A stretch of 64,000 bases of DNA from the NCBI RefSeq assembly GCF_027492855.1, contig NZ_JAPUDY010000008.1, positions 276,273 to 340,272 of the forward strand, written 5' to 3'. This stretch comes from Acidovorax sp. (GTDB lineage: Bacteria > Pseudomonadota > Gammaproteobacteria > Burkholderiales > Burkholderiaceae_C). The notes under the pieces are model-generated. The model made no database searches and was not told where the DNA came from. It was given only the letters and a program-made list of their open reading frames with translations. Position numbers and translations under genes: made by a program. Shown in pieces: positions 44,825 to 53,723 of the stretch. Numbering within the stretch: position 1 is the stretch's first letter; every line of letters begins with the position of its first letter.

Positions 44825-45214
44825 ATGATCTTCACCCCTGTGATCCGCCGCGCCGCCTACGCCCAGGCTCCCCGTTCCGCCGACCTGGCATTGCAGCGTT
44901 TTCTGATGGGCGCGCTCGCAGAGCCCGTTGCCGCACGCTCTGCGGGCTGCAACGTCACCCAGGATGAAAAAACCACCACCTTGCAGCTCGATGTGCCGGG
45001 CCTGACCCGCGAGCAACTCTCGATCAGCATTGAAGGCAATGTGGTGCGCATCTCCAGCGTGGAAGGCGCCCCGCGCCAGGTGCAGCGCGCCTGGGAACTG
45101 GCCGCCGACATCGACGCCGCCAACAGCAGCGCCCAACTGGAAAACGGCGTGCTCACGCTAACCCTGGCCAAGCTGGAACCCGTGAGCAAGGCCACCACGC
45201 TCGCGATTCACTGA
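44825..45214 (+). CDS. Small heat-shock protein (Hsp20 / alpha-crystallin family)
   Basis: The 129-residue protein carries a reduced alpha-crystallin domain: NVTQDEKTTTLQLDVPGLTR, SISIEGNVVRISSVEG and ENGVLTLTLAKLEP, the classic G-V-L-T-L segment. It is shorter than usual Hsp20 and lacks the C-terminal I-x-I motif in a clear form. It would bind unfolded proteins without ATP. It is on its own transcript. Confidence 0.85.
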   Translation: MIFTPVIRRAAYAQAPRSADLALQRFLMGALAEPVAARSAGCNVTQDEKTTTLQLDVPGLTREQLSISIEGNVVRISSVEGAPRQVQRAWELAADIDAANSSAQLENGVLTLTLAKLEPVSKATTLAIH

Positions 45215-45267
45215 CAGCCGCGCGCATTTCACAAACAAGATAAGCACCCAGAACAAGAACCCAAGAA

Positions 45268-45327
45268 CCGTTCGGGCTGAGCCTGTCGAAGCCCTGCGCG
45301 GCGCTTCGACAGGCTCAGCGTGAACGG
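45268..45327. repeat. REP-A copy, short-loop form
   Basis: CCGTTCGGGCTGAGCCTG ... CTCAGCGTGAACGG, 60 bp. It lies after the small heat-shock gene. Confidence 0.9.
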
Positions 45328-45375
45328 TTTTGTTCTATTCCGTTCCGCTCTTTCACTCCGTTTTGCTCATTGAAT

Positions 45376-45413
45376 AAAAAGCGCCCCTGCCGCAAACGGC
45401 AGGGGCGCTTTTT
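45376..45413. terminator. Bidirectional intrinsic terminator
   Basis: AAAAAGCGCCCCTGCCG / CGGCAGGGGCGCTTTTT, a 17-bp perfect stem with a 4-nt loop, with T tracts on both strands. It serves the convergent hsp20 and AraC genes. Confidence 0.93.
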
Positions 45414-45431
45414 CATGGGCTTTCACCAATA

Positions 45432-46400
45432 TCAGTGCGTAAGGGCCTCAGCAGACCGCGCCCGGTAGGCGCTGGGGCTGCAGCCCACATGCGCGCGGAA
45501 CACGCGGCTGAAATGGGCGCTGTTGCTGAAGCCCCAAGACAGCGCGATGTCCGTCACCGAGCGCTGCGCCTGCGCGCTGCTGCGCAGGTCGCGCAGGCAA
45601 GCCTCCAGGCGGCGGCGCTGGATCATGGCGGCCAGGGTGTCCTCTTCATCGGCCACCGCGTTGTACAGGTGGCGTTTGCTGCAGTTGAGCGCCTGCGCAA
45701 TGCGGTCGATGGTGAGTTCGGGGTCGCCCAGGTGGCGGTCGATGTACTGGCCGATGCGGTCGCGCAGCGCCTCGCGCTGCGACACGGCGCTCTCTTGTCC
45801 ATTGCGCTCCAGCAGCGATAGCTGCACCAGGTGCGTGATCACATCGGCCACGCCGTCGGCCGCTGCGTCGGACATGGTGGGCAGCTCGGAGAACGCGGCC
45901 CGCATGGTGTCCCACGCCAGGCGCGAAACCCCCGTGGTGCCTGAAAAGCGCTGCACCATCAGGTCGTCGAGCTTGAGCCTGCGCTCGGGCAGTTGTTCCT
46001 TGGGAATCATCAGCACCATCTGGCGCACGGACTCGGGGTTGCTGACCGCATAGGCGCGCGTGGTGTCGTACACGCTCCACTCGCCCGGCGAAAGCCACAC
46101 CTGGCGGCCGTTTTGCTCAAAGCAGGCGCGGCCTTCAAGTTGCGCCACCACCTTGATGTAGGCCCGGTCGCTGGCCCGGATGAGGCTGGGGGTGCGCACC
46201 ACGCGGTGACGGCTCACGTCGAGCTGGCACAGGTTCACGTAGCCCGCCTGGCCCGAGGTGATGTGCCCGGCAAACGCATCGTCACCGAAGGCATCGGATT
46301 CCAGGCCGCCAATCAGGCGCCACACGGCATCGCCCCACAGGTGCAGGCGGTCGCGCGGTGCCACGGTGTCGGTCGATACCTCGGTCAGGGTGTGTGCCAT
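45432..46400 (-). CDS. AraC-family transcriptional regulator
   Basis: The 322-residue protein has an N-terminal AraC-binding-like domain (about residues 10-180) and a C-terminal pair of helix-turn-helices (IDRIAQALNCSKRHLYNAV and SVTDIALSWGFSNSAHFSRVFRAHVG). The start at 46400 is chosen with the GGAG site before it. It is divergent from the substrate-binding gene of the Liv-type transporter, so it likely controls that operon, probably in response to the transported substrate. Confidence 0.9.
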   Translation of the reverse strand: MAHTLTEVSTDTVAPRDRLHLWGDAVWRLIGGLESDAFGDDAFAGHITSGQAGYVNLCQLDVSRHRVVRTPSLIRASDRAYIKVVAQLEGRACFEQNGRQVWLSPGEWSVYDTTRAYAVSNPESVRQMVLMIPKEQLPERRLKLDDLMVQRFSGTTGVSRLAWDTMRAAFSELPTMSDAAADGVADVITHLVQLSLLERNGQESAVSQREALRDRIGQYIDRHLGDPELTIDRIAQALNCSKRHLYNAVADEEDTLAAMIQRRRLEACLRDLRSSAQAQRSVTDIALSWGFSNSAHFSRVFRAHVGCSPSAYRARSAEALTH

Positions 46401-46621
46401 GGGTGTCTCCAATCGTCGTACAGGCGATGCCGTGTGGTTGTCGCCGAATTATCGGCCGCCCCCTTATTCCCCGTATCTGCACGGAAATCCGGGTAAACCC
46501 GCTGCAACCTGCACGCAAAGACAAGGCTTTTGTGCACGCACAGCGCAGCACGCCGGGCCCTTGTTTTTTACGATCTGGCGACGGCCTGCACCACGTGGGC
46601 CTCCACCCGAGGAGACACGAC

Positions 46622-47836
46622 ATGACGACAACCCATCAACCCTCCAAGCGCCAATGGATCAAGGACGCTGCCGCCACCGTCGGCACACTGGCCGTGGCAC
46701 CGCAGCTATGGGCCCAAGGCAGTAGCAGCAGCAGCCCCGTGCGCATCGGCTACGCCATCGCCCGCACCGGCCCCTGGGCCGCAGGCGCCCAGGTCAGCCA
46801 GGAGCCCAACTACCTGCTGTGGGCCGAGCAGGTCAACGCAGCGGGCGGCCTGAACATCAAGGGCGCCAAACGCCCCATCGAGCTCATCGGCTACGACGAC
46901 CGCAGCGAAACCGAAACCTGCGTGCGCACGTTTGAAAAGCTCATGGGCAGCGACAAGGTGGACCTGATCCTGCCGCCTTGGGGTTCGGGCGCCAACTTCG
47001 CCATCGCCCCGCTGGCCAACCGCTTCGGCTACCCACTTCTGGCGCCCACGGCGCTGTCGCGCAAGCTGATCGACATGAACCTGCCCTACTTCTTCTCGCT
47101 CTTGCAGCAGCCCGACAAGATGATGGGCGCGCTGGTGGACATGCTGGTGGCCAACGGCGTCAAATCGGTCGCCATCGTCTACATGGACGACCTGTTCGGC
47201 CTCGAGAACTTCGCGGCGCTGAACAACGCGCTCAAGAAAACCAACATCCAGGTGCTGGAGCGCAAAAGCTACCCGCTGGGCGTGAAGGATCTGGCGCCCG
47301 TGCTGCGTGGCATCAAGGACCTGAACCCCGACGCCTTCATCGGCATCACCTACCCACCCGACACCATCCTGGCCAGCCGCCAGGCGCGCGAGGTGGGGCT
47401 GAACCCCAAGTTCTTCTACGCATCGGTGGGCACGGCCTTCCAGCTGTACAAAAACGTGATGCAGGCCAACACCGAAGGCGTGATCGGCATGGGATCTTGG
47501 AGCGTGAAGACCAGCCCCGAGGCCAAGACGTATTTCGACGCCCACGTGAAGAAGTTCAACAAAGAGCCCGACCGCTGGGCCAGCGGCCATGCCTGGGCCG
47601 GCCTGCAGATCCTGCAGCAGGCGGTGGAGAAGGTGGGGCTGGACCGCAAGGCGCTGCGCGAGCACATCGCCAAGAACGAGTTCAAGACCATTCTGGGCGG
47701 CATCCGCTTCGCGGGCAGCGAGAACGCATCCATCCCCGGCACGGTGAGCCAGTGGCAGGGCAGCGACTTCGAGGTGGTGTGGCCCAAGGACCGCGCCACC
47801 GCAGCACTCAACACCAACAAACCTGCCTGGAAGTAA
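46622..47836 (+). CDS. Substrate-binding protein of a Liv-type ABC transporter
   Basis: The 404-residue periplasmic protein has an N-terminal signal (MTTTHQPSKRQWIKDAAATV..., with cut near LWAQG) and the Liv-fold PVRIGYAIARTGPWAAG, VNAAGGLNIKGAKRPIEL. It starts the permease/ATPase operon. It captures an unidentified substrate, likely an aromatic or branched compound given the aldehyde dehydrogenase gene at the end of the run. The Met at 46622 follows GAGGAGACACGAC. Confidence 0.88.
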   Translation: MTTTHQPSKRQWIKDAAATVGTLAVAPQLWAQGSSSSSPVRIGYAIARTGPWAAGAQVSQEPNYLLWAEQVNAAGGLNIKGAKRPIELIGYDDRSETETCVRTFEKLMGSDKVDLILPPWGSGANFAIAPLANRFGYPLLAPTALSRKLIDMNLPYFFSLLQQPDKMMGALVDMLVANGVKSVAIVYMDDLFGLENFAALNNALKKTNIQVLERKSYPLGVKDLAPVLRGIKDLNPDAFIGITYPPDTILASRQAREVGLNPKFFYASVGTAFQLYKNVMQANTEGVIGMGSWSVKTSPEAKTYFDAHVKKFNKEPDRWASGHAWAGLQILQQAVEKVGLDRKALREHIAKNEFKTILGGIRFAGSENASIPGTVSQWQGSDFEVVWPKDRATAALNTNKPAWK

Positions 47837-47840
47837 CGCT

Positions 47841-48719
47841 GTGTCTTTGACCTCCTGGGCCGAACTGGTCGCCAGTGGCCTCATTACCGGCGGCATCTAT
47901 GCGCTGGTGGCCATGGGCCTCAATCTGCAATATGGGCTGATGCGCATCATGAACATCTCGCATGGCGAGTTTTTGATGCTCGGCGCCTTTCTGACCTGGT
48001 GGGCACACACCACCTGGGGCTGGTCGCCGCTGGTGCTGATGCCCATTGCCTTCATCGCCCTGTTCGCGCTGGGCGTGGCGGTGCATGCGCTGTGCTTCAA
48101 GCGCCTGGCGGCGCGCGCGCCCAACGTGGATGTGTTTGAGGCGCGCAGCCTGATGGTGGGCTTTGGCCTGATGTTTCTGGTGCAGAACACCGCCCTCTTG
48201 ATCTGGGGCGGCGACCTGCGTGGCTACGAATACCTGGCCGACCCGGTGCAGATCGCGGGCATGCGCTTCACCGAGAACAAGCTGGTGCTGTTCGGCGTGG
48301 CGCTGGCGCTGTCGGCGGCGCTGATCGCGCTGCTGCGGTTCACGCTGCTGGGCAAGGCCGTGCGGGCGCTGATGCAGTCGCCCACCGGGGCACAGCTGGT
48401 GGGCATCAACACGCGGCGCCTGCACCCGATGATGTTCGGCATTGGCCTGGGCCTGTCGGGCGTGGCCGGTGCGCTCTTGTCGATGACCTACGAAATCTCC
48501 CCGTCGATGGGCGAGCCCTACACGGTGACGGCGTTGATCGTGATCACCCTGGGCGGCTTCGGCAGTCTGGCGGGCAGCCTGGCCGGTGGCCTGCTGCTGG
48601 GAGTGGTCGAAGCCCTGGGCATGCACTTCAGCAGCCCCTCTCTCAAGATGCTGCTGAGCTACGCCGTGTTCATCGGCGTGCTGATCTGGCGCCCCAACGG
48701 ACTCTTCTCTAAAAAATGA
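47841..48719 (+). CDS. Liv-type ABC transporter permease (LivH-like)
   Basis: The 292-residue permease has about eight helices; the motifs ASGLITGGIYALVAMGLNLQYG and FGSLAGSLAGGLLLGVVEALG are LivH markers. Start is GTG at 47841. It overlaps the next permease by 4 bp. Confidence 0.93.
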   Translation: MSLTSWAELVASGLITGGIYALVAMGLNLQYGLMRIMNISHGEFLMLGAFLTWWAHTTWGWSPLVLMPIAFIALFALGVAVHALCFKRLAARAPNVDVFEARSLMVGFGLMFLVQNTALLIWGGDLRGYEYLADPVQIAGMRFTENKLVLFGVALALSAALIALLRFTLLGKAVRALMQSPTGAQLVGINTRRLHPMMFGIGLGLSGVAGALLSMTYEISPSMGEPYTVTALIVITLGGFGSLAGSLAGGLLLGVVEALGMHFSSPSLKMLLSYAVFIGVLIWRPNGLFSKK

Positions 48720-49651
48720 CCCCCCTACATTCCAACAAGCCCTGGCTGGCGCTGGCCGCGGGCACGGCCGTGGTCGGCACGCTGCCCTGGCTGGTCTCCG
48801 ACTTCATGGCCTCGGTGCTGCTGAGCTGCCTGATGTACATCGCGCTGGCCACCAGCTGGTCGCTGTTCTGCGGCGCCACGCGCTACCTGTCGCTGGCCAC
48901 CTCGGCCTTCTTCGGCATCGGGGCCTATGCCAGCGCCACGCTGCTGGGCACGCTGCCCTGGCCGCTAGTGATCCTGTCGGGCGCACTGATCGCGGCCATC
49001 GTCGCCATCATCATGGGTGCGGCCGTGCTGCACCTGCGCGGCACCTACTTTGCCGTGCTGACCTTCGGCATGACGGAGCTGATCCGCCACGCCGTGACCT
49101 TTGTCGAAAAGCAGGTCTCGGGCACGGTGGGCCGCGTGCTCACCGTGGTGCCCAGCAACGAGACGGTGTACATCACGGTGCTGCTGATCGCAGCCGCCGC
49201 CATCGGTACATCCATCGCGGTGCAGCGCAGCCGCTTTGGCCTGGCGCTGGCGGGCATTGGCGCCGACGAGCAGCGCGCGCAGACGCTGGGCGTGGATACG
49301 CGCCTGGCCAAGATCGCAGGCTTTGGCATCACCGCCGCGTTCGCAGGTGCCGTGGGCGCGGCCATGGCCGTGCGCTGGACGTACATCGAGCCTGCCGCCG
49401 TGTTCAGCCCCTTCATCGGCTTTCAGACCGTGCTGATCGCGCTGATCGGCGGCGCGGCCAGCATTGGCGGCCCGGTGCTCGCAGCCATCGTGTTCAGCCT
49501 GCTGGCCGAAACACTACGCCTGCAACTGCCCTATGGCTACATGATGGTGCTGGGCCTGCTGTTGATTCTGTGCGTGATGTATCTGCCCAATGGCCTGGCC
49601 ACGTTGTGGCAGCGCCGCAGCGGCGTGGCGAAGGAGGCAAGCCATGGCTGA
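48716..49651 (+). CDS. Liv-type ABC transporter permease (LivM-like)
   Basis: The 311-residue permease shows about nine helices and the LivM motifs HLRGTYFAVLTFGMTELIRH and IGADEQRAQTLGVDT. It overlaps livH-like upstream by 4 bp and the ATPase gene by 8 bp. Confidence 0.93.
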   Translation: MTPLHSNKPWLALAAGTAVVGTLPWLVSDFMASVLLSCLMYIALATSWSLFCGATRYLSLATSAFFGIGAYASATLLGTLPWPLVILSGALIAAIVAIIMGAAVLHLRGTYFAVLTFGMTELIRHAVTFVEKQVSGTVGRVLTVVPSNETVYITVLLIAAAAIGTSIAVQRSRFGLALAGIGADEQRAQTLGVDTRLAKIAGFGITAAFAGAVGAAMAVRWTYIEPAAVFSPFIGFQTVLIALIGGAASIGGPVLAAIVFSLLAETLRLQLPYGYMMVLGLLLILCVMYLPNGLATLWQRRSGVAKEASHG

Positions 49652-50414
49652 AGCCCTTCTGACCATCGACGCCGTGACCGTGCGTTTTGGCGGCCTGACC
49701 GCCGTGGACGGCGTGAGCGCCAAGCTGCACGCGGGCGAGCTCGTGGGCATCATCGGCCCCAATGGCGCGGGCAAGACCACGTTCTTCAACGCCATCTCGG
49801 GGGTGTTGCCGCCCACCTCGGGCACGCTTGTCTGCGGCACTGACAACCTCACCGGCAAAGGGCCGCACCACTATGCGGCCCACGGCATCGCGCGCACCTT
49901 CCAGACGCCGCGCGTGTTCCCCGACATGACGGTGCGCGACAACGTGCGCTTTGGCATGCAGTTCGCGGGGCGCCACCGCCAGGGGCCCGAGGGGCTGCGC
50001 ACCGAAGACGAGATCCTGGCCATGCTGGGCCTGGCGCACCTGGCCGATCGGCCCGCCGCCGACGTGACGCCTTCGCAGCAGCGCCTGCTGGAGATCGGCA
50101 TGGCCCTGGGCACCCGACCGCGCCTCTTGCTGCTCGACGAGGTGGCTGCGGGCCTGACCGAGGCCGAGGTCGATGCCATGGCCCAGCGCATTCGCCGCCT
50201 GCGCGATGACTGGGGCCTGACGGTGGTGTGGATCGAGCACGCGGTGACCACGCTGCTCAGGTACGTGGAGCGCGTGCTGGTGCTGCACCAGGGCCGCAAG
50301 ATCGCCGATGGCACACCCGCTGAGGTGGTGCGCGACCCGCAGGTGATCGAAGCCTATCTGGGAGATGAAATGACCACACCGGCCACCACCGCCGCACAAG
50401 GAGCCACGGCATGA
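49644..50414 (+). CDS. Liv-type ABC transporter ATPase (LivG-like)
   Basis: The 256-residue ATPase has Walker A GPNGAGKTTFFNAI, the LivG segment GIARTFQTPRVFPDMTVRDN, Walker B LLLLDEVAAGL and a C-terminal specificity region. The signature motif reads TPSQQRLLEIG, less canonical than LSGGQ-type, an oddity that is found in some family members. Start at 49644 with AAGGAGGCAAGCC before it. Confidence 0.92.
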   Translation: MAEALLTIDAVTVRFGGLTAVDGVSAKLHAGELVGIIGPNGAGKTTFFNAISGVLPPTSGTLVCGTDNLTGKGPHHYAAHGIARTFQTPRVFPDMTVRDNVRFGMQFAGRHRQGPEGLRTEDEILAMLGLAHLADRPAADVTPSQQRLLEIGMALGTRPRLLLLDEVAAGLTEAEVDAMAQRIRRLRDDWGLTVVWIEHAVTTLLRYVERVLVLHQGRKIADGTPAEVVRDPQVIEAYLGDEMTTPATTAAQGATA

Positions 50415-51121
50415 GCGGCGCACAGCTTTCGGTTCAGGGCCTCGCCACGGGCTACCACGGCTTTCAGGTGCTGCAGGACTTGTCGCTCACGGCCACGCCC
50501 GGCATCACCGTCATCGTCGGCCCCAACGGCGCGGGCAAAACCACGCTACTCAAGGCGCTGGCGGGCCTGCTGCCGCGCCAGGGCCAGGTGCTGCTGGACG
50601 GCCAGCCCGTGCCCGCAATGAACGCCACGGCCTGCGTGCAACGCGGTCTGACACTGGTGGCGGAAGGCCGCCAGTTGTTCCCACAGATGACGGTGACTGA
50701 AAACCTGGAGCTGGGCGGCTGGCTGGTGCCCGCACGCGCACGCGCCGAGCGGCTGGCCCAGGCGTTCGAGGACTTTCCGCGTCTCAGGGAGCGCGCGCAG
50801 CAACTCGCGGGCACCATGAGCGGCGGCGAGCAGCAGATGGTGGCCGTGGCCCGCGCCATGATGAGCGGCCCGCGCCTGTTGATGCTGGACGAGCCCTCGC
50901 TGGGCCTGGCGCCGCGCATGGTCGATGAACTGCTCGCCATCGTGCAGCGCATCGCGGCGCAGGGCGTCACCGTGCTCATGGTGGAGCAGAACGTGCGCAA
51001 GGCGCTGCAGGTGGCCCAGCGCGGCTATGTGCTGGAACGCGGGCGCATCGTGGCGTCTGGCGATGCCGCCACCTTGCTGCAGTCCGATGCGGTGCGGCAG
51101 GCCTACCTGGGCGTGGCCTGA
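50411..51121 (+). CDS. Liv-type ABC transporter ATPase (LivF-like)
   Basis: The 236-residue ATPase has Walker A GPNGAGKTTLLKAL, MSGGEQQMVAVARAMMS and Walker B LLMLDEPSLGLAP, then VLMVEQNV (switch). It overlaps the LivG-like gene by 4 bp and completes the transporter. Confidence 0.94.
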   Translation: MSGAQLSVQGLATGYHGFQVLQDLSLTATPGITVIVGPNGAGKTTLLKALAGLLPRQGQVLLDGQPVPAMNATACVQRGLTLVAEGRQLFPQMTVTENLELGGWLVPARARAERLAQAFEDFPRLRERAQQLAGTMSGGEQQMVAVARAMMSGPRLLMLDEPSLGLAPRMVDELLAIVQRIAAQGVTVLMVEQNVRKALQVAQRGYVLERGRIVASGDAATLLQSDAVRQAYLGVA

Positions 51122-51128
51122 GTCTTTT

Positions 51129-51184
51129 CCTTCTTCCTTCTTCCTTCTTCCTTCTTCCTTCTTCCTTCTTCCTTCTTCCTTCTT
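51129..51184 (+). repeat. Heptamer simple-sequence repeat (CCTTCTT)8
   Basis: Eight perfect copies of CCTTCTT lie between the LivF-like stop (51121) and the aldehyde dehydrogenase start (51221). The unit length is not a multiple of three and the tract is a pure pyrimidine run in this strand. It ends 36 bp before the start codon. Confidence 0.97.
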
Positions 51185-51220
51185 CTTTCCCTATTCCCTC
51201 TCGTTCAGGAGATTGTTTCC

Positions 51221-52672
51221 ATGACTGCCATTTCCATGCTGATCAACGGCGAACGCATGCAGGCCACCGGCGGTGCCACGTTCGAGCGCCGCAATCCGCT
51301 CGACGGTTCGGTGGCCACCACCGCCCCCGCCGCCACCGTGGCCGATGCCAAAGCTGCCGCCGACGCCGCCGCCAAGGCCTTCCCCGCCTGGTCGGCCCTG
51401 GGGCCCAATGCGCGGCGCGCGCTGCTACTCAAGGCCGCCCACGCGCTCGAAGCCAAGGGCGACGCTTTTGCCGCTGCCATGGCCGCCGAAACCGGCGCCT
51501 CGGGCCTGTGGGCCGGGTTCAACGTGCACCTGGCCGCAGGCCTGCTGCAAGAGGCCGCCGCGCTCACCACACAAATCGCTGGTGAGGTGATCCCCTCCGA
51601 CGTGCCCGGCAGCCTGGCCATGGGCGTGCGCCAGCCCGCAGGCGTGGTGCTGGGCATCGCGCCGTGGAACGCGCCCATCATCCTGGGTGTGCGCGCCATC
51701 GCCACGCCGCTGGCCTGCGGCAACACGGTGATCCTGAAAGGCTCAGAGCTGAGCCCCGCCACACACGGCCTCATCATCGAGGCGCTGCAAGAGGCCGGCC
51801 TGCCGCCTGGCGTAGTGAACTTCGTGACCAATGCACCCGCCGATGCCGGGGCCGTGGTCGAGGCCATCGTGGCCCACCCGGCGGTGCGCCGCGTCAACTT
51901 CACGGGCTCCACCAAGGTGGGCCGCATCGTGGCGCAGACCTGCGCCAAATACCTCAAGCCCACGGTGCTGGAGCTGGGCGGCAAGGCCCCCCTGGTGGTG
52001 CTGGACGATGCGGACGTGGGGGCGGCCGTGGATGCCGCCGTGTTCGGCTCGTTCGCCAACTCGGGCCAGATCTGCATGTCTACCGAGCGCATCGTGGTGG
52101 ACGCCGCCGTCGCCGACGACTTCGTGGCCCGCTTTGCCGCGCGCGCGCAAGCCCTGCCACTGGGCGATCCACGCAAGGGCCCGGTGGTGCTTGGCTCGGT
52201 GGTGGACCTAGCCACCGTGGCGCGCTGCAACGCGCTGATCGACGACGCGCTGGCCAAGGGCGCCAAGCTGGTGTGCGGCGGCAAAAGCGAGAACACGCTG
52301 ATGGCCGCCACCATCCTCGACCACGTCACGCCCGCCATGGACGTCTATCGCGAGGAATCTTTTGGCCCGCTCAAGCCCATCGTGCGCGTGAACGGGGTGG
52401 AGGAAGCAATTGCCTGCGCCAACGACAACGAGTTCGGCCTCTCCGCCGCCGTCTTCGGCCGCGACGTGGCCCGCGCCTGGAACGTGGCCGCCCGCATCGA
52501 ATCAGGCATCTGCCACGTCAACGGCCCCACGGTGCACGACGAGGGCCAGATGCCGTTTGGCGGCGTGAAGAATTCGGGCTGGGGGCGGTTTGGGGGAATG
52601 GCGGGGGTGCGCGAGTTCACAGAGCTGCGATGGGTGACGGTGCAGACGACGCCACGGCACTATCCGTTCTGA
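51221..52672 (+). CDS. Aldehyde dehydrogenase, vanillin/salicylaldehyde type
   Basis: The 483-residue NAD(P)-dependent enzyme has the catalytic Cys in SGQICMSTERIVV and the Glu in VLELGGKAPLVVL, plus GSTKVGRIV. The C-terminal sequence QTTPRHYPF is typical of the aromatic aldehyde branch (vanillin, salicylaldehyde, benzaldehyde). It oxidises an aldehyde to its acid in the cytoplasm. It is the last gene of the Liv-type operon, so the imported substrate is probably aromatic; the actual substrate is inference. A heptamer repeat lies in its 5' region. Confidence 0.9.
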   Translation: MTAISMLINGERMQATGGATFERRNPLDGSVATTAPAATVADAKAAADAAAKAFPAWSALGPNARRALLLKAAHALEAKGDAFAAAMAAETGASGLWAGFNVHLAAGLLQEAAALTTQIAGEVIPSDVPGSLAMGVRQPAGVVLGIAPWNAPIILGVRAIATPLACGNTVILKGSELSPATHGLIIEALQEAGLPPGVVNFVTNAPADAGAVVEAIVAHPAVRRVNFTGSTKVGRIVAQTCAKYLKPTVLELGGKAPLVVLDDADVGAAVDAAVFGSFANSGQICMSTERIVVDAAVADDFVARFAARAQALPLGDPRKGPVVLGSVVDLATVARCNALIDDALAKGAKLVCGGKSENTLMAATILDHVTPAMDVYREESFGPLKPIVRVNGVEEAIACANDNEFGLSAAVFGRDVARAWNVAARIESGICHVNGPTVHDEGQMPFGGVKNSGWGRFGGMAGVREFTELRWVTVQTTPRHYPF

Positions 52673-52695
52673 ATATTGCGAATGAAAATGAGGCA

Positions 52696-52740
52696 TGGCG
52701 CTTATTCATCAAGCGCTAATAGCTATTGTTTTCATAGCAA
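52696..52740. repeat. REP-B repeat, full copy
   Basis: Core TGGCGCTTATTCATCAAGCG, then CTAATAGCTATTGTTTTCATAGC. It lies just after the aldehyde dehydrogenase gene. Confidence 0.88.
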
Positions 52741-52754
52741 AACCTCTCCTCCCA

Positions 52755-52820
52755 CCGTTCGGGCCGAGCTTGTCGAAGCCGTGCGCTCCCCCATCCGTTC
52801 GGGCTGAGCCTGTCGAAGCC
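52755..52820. repeat. Two REP-A arms in direct orientation
   Basis: CCGTTCGGGCCGAGCTTG... (52755-52780) and CCGTTCGGGCTGAGCCTG... (52795-52820) occur as head-to-tail half copies rather than as the usual inverted pair. The second is the left boundary of the large palindrome. Confidence 0.88.
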
Positions 52821-53601
52821 AGGGCTCGTTGGCTGGTTTGGGCGGTGTGCCTGGGTTCAGGGCGGGAGCCGGGGTGTGCGCCCGGCGGCGCAGTGGCTTT
52901 CTTTTGCTTCGCCAAAAGAAAGTCACCAAAGAAAAGGCGACCCTGCTGTCTGCGACCCCTTCGCTGCGCTGCGGGGCAACCTGGGGTGCTCGGTCACGGG
53001 GTGCACCGCAGAACTCACTTCGCTGCTACGCAGCTACGTTCGGACAACTGCGGTGAGTCAGTTCACGAAGCACGCGCGCTCCGACGCGCGTGCCACCCCC
53101 CGCCCTGCGCGCCCCAGGCGCATACAGAAGGGACCCACGAATCGGACATCCACACGGGCCATCGCTGCGCTCGGCCCCATCTCGCGGGCGCAAGCGCCAC
53201 GCGCTGCGCAGGCGGGGCCGAGCGCAGCGATGGCCCGTGTGGCTGTTTGGATGTTTGGCTCCCACCCCATCTGGCGGCGCCTGCGGCGGGGCGGTTGCGG
53301 GGTGGCATGGGCGTCGAAGCGCCCATGCTTCGTGAACTGACTCGCCGTGGTTGTCCGAGCGGCGCGCGCAGCGCAAAGCGAGTTCCACGGCGCACCCCGC
53401 AACCGCCCCGACGCAGGTTTGCCCCGTAGCGAAGCGCAGGGGTCGCAGACTGTGGGTCGCCTTTCTTTTGCTTACTTTTCTTTGGCGAAGCAAAGAAAAG
53501 TGAGTCGCCCGCCGGGGCGATAACCCGGCTCCCGCCCTCGGCCTAGGCATGCGTCCAGATCAACCCACAAGCCCTGGCTTCGACAAGCTCAGCCCGAACG
53601 G
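52795..53601. repeat. Nested 0.8-kb inverted repeat without genes
   Basis: The whole stretch reads as an imperfect palindrome. Its outer borders are REP-A half sites (52795-52820 and inverted 53576-53601); inside follow GGCGGGAGCCGGG / CCCGGCTCCCGCC, a hairpin CTTTCTTTTG-CTTCGC-CAAAAGAAAG (52897-52922) with an inverted counterpart near 53474-53501, shared blocks such as GAGTCAGTTCACGAAGCA, and a perfect 29-bp inner pair (53150-53178, 53214-53242). Open frames here are by-products of the repeats. I recall this as a frequent repeat of Comamonadaceae genomes. No transposase is present. Confidence 0.85.
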
Positions 53602-53654
53602 GTGGGGGAATACCCAGGCGTCAACAGGCTCAGATCAAACGGTGGGGGGAAAGG

Positions 53655-53700
53655 TTTTTGCTATAAAAATAGCAGCATCAAGTGCTTGATAGATAGGCAC
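53655..53700. repeat. REP-B copy downstream of tsaD
   Basis: TTTTTGCTATAAAAATAGCA and AGTGCTTGATAGATAGGCAC form a degenerate REP-B beside the large palindrome. It lies 24 bp from the tsaD stop. Confidence 0.7.
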
Positions 53701-53723
53701 CACCAGCCATTTCCCATCAAAAA

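Noticed and set aside
52695-53550. Several open frames within the palindromic region, both strands
   Set aside because: The frames mirror each other because of the inverted repeats, have no ribosome sites and low-complexity Arg/Ala/Pro composition.
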